Shown: piece by piece, positions 61,366-64,000 of the stretch
How positions within the stretch are numbered: position 1 is the stretch's first letter
Layout of the letters: each line of letters starts with the position of its first letter
DNA from: Stromatinia cepivora
Lineage: Eukaryota > Ascomycota > Leotiomycetes > Helotiales > Sclerotiniaceae
Direction: 5' to 3'
Assembly: GCA_014898415.1 (NCBI GenBank)
Contig: RCTD01000005.1
Span: 868,001-932,000, forward strand
DNA: 64,000 nucleotides
Made by a program: the position numbers and the translations under genes
The notes under the pieces: generated by a model
The model's input: the letters and a program-made list of their open reading frames with translations, nothing else
Databases searched by the model: none
Told to the model about the DNA's origin: nothing

Positions 61366-61706
61366 TTAATACTTCAGAATGATATATAAAGCGTGGATGA
61401 TACCGGGAATATATCCAAGAATGGTGAGAAGGACTATGAGCGGTGTTAGTATTTTTGAGCGGATACCAAGAAAATAGTATAATGGAGATAGCCTTACTGT
61501 TAATGAGCAAATCGGCACCGCATCCTCTCTCAAGGAATACACCAAGAGGTGGTAGAATGATGGCGAGGATGATCTTGCAGATATCGCTATCATGAAATGT
61601 CAGTATTTGATTCTTTTTTGAAATGACCTGAGGGGAGTGTGGTATGATAACCGACAAAGCCGAAAAGTAACTGGGAGAATGATTCTTACCTTGCTGTGAA
61701 AGGCAT
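61366..61706 (-). CDS. PMP3: Plasma membrane proteolipid 3 (Pmp3, UPF0057)
   Basis: Small hydrophobic protein of the plasma membrane that affects cation tolerance and membrane potential. Three exons: 61706-61690, 61586-61498 and 61433-61366; introns 103 and 64 nt; total 174 nt, 57 aa. The sequence begins MPFTASDICKIILAIILPPL and carries the family pattern GVFLERGCGADLLINILLTI followed by LGYIPGIIHALYIILKY, giving two membrane helices. It is too small and too split to appear as one open frame. Length and motifs are exactly those of the family. Confidence 0.96.
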
Positions 61707-63728
61707 GATGTTGGATTTGATTGGTAAGAAGGTATCGAATTGAAAAGTTGATGTGTATACTGATGGATGGGTATCTTTAAAAAGTAAAGAGTTCTTTGTT
61801 TTGTTGTAGAGAAGATTGGAATGTCTGTTTGCAAAGTAACTAATGGGAAAGTGGACCCCTTTATGTATGAGTAGGACTTTTCGGAACCGGGAATTTGAAT
61901 GGTACGACTTCCCGATTTTGCTTGAGTTGGAGGTACAACGTCACCAATCTAGCCAACCTTATTATTATTTCACTTGTTATTAACCTGCAAGAAAGACTTG
62001 GCACTACTGAAAATAGATTAGATCACTTTGGAATTGTAATTGTGGTGAAGTGTGGCCCAACCAAGAAATGAAAGAGTAAATTATTAACCACATTACGTCA
62101 TAACCATCGTTTTTGTTTCTCTTCACCTGCTTTTCCAGCCATGAAACATATCCAATCCTGCTTATGGAAATATCAAAATTTGAATTATTGGATATCAGTG
62201 ATTCAGTCCATATCTATGAACCTGCATATTTTTTACAATTGGTGAATCAACGAATAGATTCCCTTCTTTTGTATTTTCTTTTCGATTTTGATACGATTCA
62301 ACAATTTATTTTGGGTAGCATCATAATAATTGCCGTGGATGACGGAAATTTGACTCTCTCCTCGGTGTCACATGCATCCGATTGGCTTTTCACCTTTTCC
62401 CTCTTTTTGCGGGGACCTGTGAGTGTGGCGGTGCTGTGGCGTTTCGGGGACATTTCTTCATGTGATTCGAAACTCTAAATTTCATTCGTCTCGTTTTTTA
62501 TTTTGCACTTTGCTAAGCCGCCTACATGGCAAAAGTCAAAGCCACCCAGAAATGACGAGGTTGGGACTTTGTGGTTGTGCCTGCAAAGAACATCAACATC
62601 TTTCTTGGCAAACGCGTACTGGTGCATTGCAAGGCTACACGAGTCAAGGTGAGTTTGGGGGTGAGGTGTTGGGAAGGATATTCGACACTGCATTTGAAAA
62701 GCTTGTTTACCCTGTGGCTGGGTAATAAAATAAACGGTACAGGTACTCATGGAGTTGGCCTTGAAATCACAATGCGTTTGTGGGAACTTGTAAGATGCAT
62801 TGATTCACAATTCAATGGGGCTTTGCTTCCTCCCTGATCACGACGAACAAAAACATCGACGAACAAGAACATCGTTGCCATCCTAGAAAGACCTCGATTA
62901 TTTAGATGTGTATGCGCGAGTGCGTTTGTGGGGTTCGGGTACTTCGTACTGGGTCTAGTTTCCAGCTTAGGGACAAGTAGTCTTAAGGCGAGACGTTATC
63001 TCGCACACGGACTTGGGTTTTCATCTGCCGAAGCTCGATCATTTGAATAGAAATCAAGTCTTGTTCACTTCAAAATGGAAAAGATGGAGGTTTCTCAAAT
63101 CAGCGTTGGTGTAAGAAAGTGCACGTCAAAAAGAACAATTGGCTGAACATTACGATTTGAGCAAAGCTCCTTATGAGAGAATAGCTACATACCAGGGTTG
63201 GATTTTCCAGGCAGAACTACATACCAATCTCAGTGCTGGGGATTATAGACATATATATATGGTCAATGAGTGGGTAGACAATAAGCGTGTCCCTGTTCAT
63301 CAAACTCACGCTCGGTGGAACAAGAATATAGATTTATTGATCATCAAATCTGAATTCTCACATATTCATCCGAACTCTAGCTGAGCCCACGGGCCTAATC
63401 AAAAAACATTCAATCTTTAAAATGCCAAAAGTGTAACTTGTCGACGGCCTAAAGAGCAATTACTTTCTAGGTGTAGATTGCTAGGCACGAATACCTATTG
63501 AATCTGTAAAGATGTGCCAATTGGTAAATTGAGCAAATAATAAGCAACAAGTCTATTGATACCTAGCTATATGCATATGTTTTTGAAGAGCTGAGTGACA
63601 ATGATCTTAAGACTTCACTTTAAGGATAATTTGCCATTTTATGCCTCAGGTATCAACCCCGCGCCTACACAAATTTTATGTTTATGCAAGATCATCCTCT
63701 TCAACACATCTCATAACCACCACCCGAT
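61707..63728. other. Intergenic region of about 2 kb
   Basis: PMP3 promoter and upstream region of the GTPase. Open pieces at 62113-62478 and 62423-62837 show no domain. 63128-63384 (plus) is protein-like without a start codon: frame EQLAEHYDLSKAPYERIATY ... DYRHIYMVNEWVDNK, closed upstream by TAA. It may be a remnant or an exon, but I cannot place it. Confidence 0.4.
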
Positions 63729-64000
63729 ATGCCACGAGATCCTCTGATCGGCCTCGTAGGCAAGCCCTCTTCAGGGAAAAGTACAACCCTAAATAGTCTT
63801 ACCGATGCTTCGTCAAAAGTTGGTGCGTAAATATATTCTCCATGCTATTCCACCCAACCTCAAATTACCCCTCCATTTACTTACATCCCCTCTCTCATGT
63901 AGGCAATTTTCCGTAAGCACTCACTCCATGAATTATATGCGCACATACCCAGGAATACGAATAGGAAGCTGTGAAAATCGCACAAAAGTAGAGCAAGAAA
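63729..64000 (+). CDS. OBG-family GTPase, Ygr210/YchF-like, 5' end only
   Basis: P-loop GTPase of the Obg/DRG/YchF group; only the start is in the window. Exon 1 is 63729-63822 and reads [31 protein letters not shown], with the G1 loop at residues 8-19. Intron 1 (63823-63902) is followed by a 10-nt exon at 63903-63912 that completes SKVGNFP, the conserved sequence just after the first helix. A GTAAGC donor follows at 63913 and the next exon lies beyond 64000. The VGNFP continuity supports the tiny exon. The start is the only ATG before the P-loop. Confidence 0.85.

Noticed and set aside
1..64000. CRISPR arrays, rRNA or tRNA genes
   Set aside because: No spaced direct-repeat arrays; no B-box-like GTTCGA-x-TCC partnered with an A-box was found by eye. 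A tRNA scan would be decisive.

Overview
The window comes from a filamentous ascomycete. Genes carry many short GT-AG introns (43 to 154 nt, often with a CTAAC-type branch site). The recognisable proteins are fungal: a GPI-anchored beta-1,3-glucanosyltransferase, a FacB/Cat8-type Zn2Cys6 regulator, a Gpi11, a NACHT-type STAND protein. AT-rich blocks full of C-to-T/G-to-A damage (RIP-like) alternate with normal gene-bearing sequence. Protein similarity as I remember it suggests Leotiomycetes, perhaps Sclerotiniaceae; this is an inference.

Layout. 1-9.24 kb is a decayed transposon island: a Ty3/Gypsy element running off the left edge (pol on the minus strand), a Pogo/Fot1-type DNA transposon inserted in its pol region, a solo LTR inserted in its LTR, an AT-rich desert, and a 396-bp terminal-inverted-repeat element. 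9.6-16 kb holds a GH72 glucanosyltransferase, a 182-bp MITE and a four-exon free-methionine-sulfoxide reductase. 16.0-32.1 kb is one damaged SNF2/RING helicase gene split by a 12.7-kb hAT transposon that itself contains a complete 7.06-kb Gypsy copy. Target-site duplications are exact for both (8 bp for hAT, 5 bp for Gypsy). Divergent from the helicase's separated first exon is a broken NACHT/zinc-finger gene (32.5-35.85 kb).

37-64 kb is an ordinary gene region: a peroxisomal SCP2 protein, FacB, a SET-domain methyltransferase, Gpi11, translin, a repeat-bearing coiled-coil gene of doubtful integrity, a long stretch without recognisable genes (53.8-59.9 kb), ribosomal protein eL22, Pmp3, and the first exons of an Ygr210/YchF-like GTPase cut by the right edge. 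No operons are expected; the neighbours have unrelated functions. All exon maps were read by eye from splice signals and frame continuity. In every gene called intact, the exon lengths sum to a whole number of codons.
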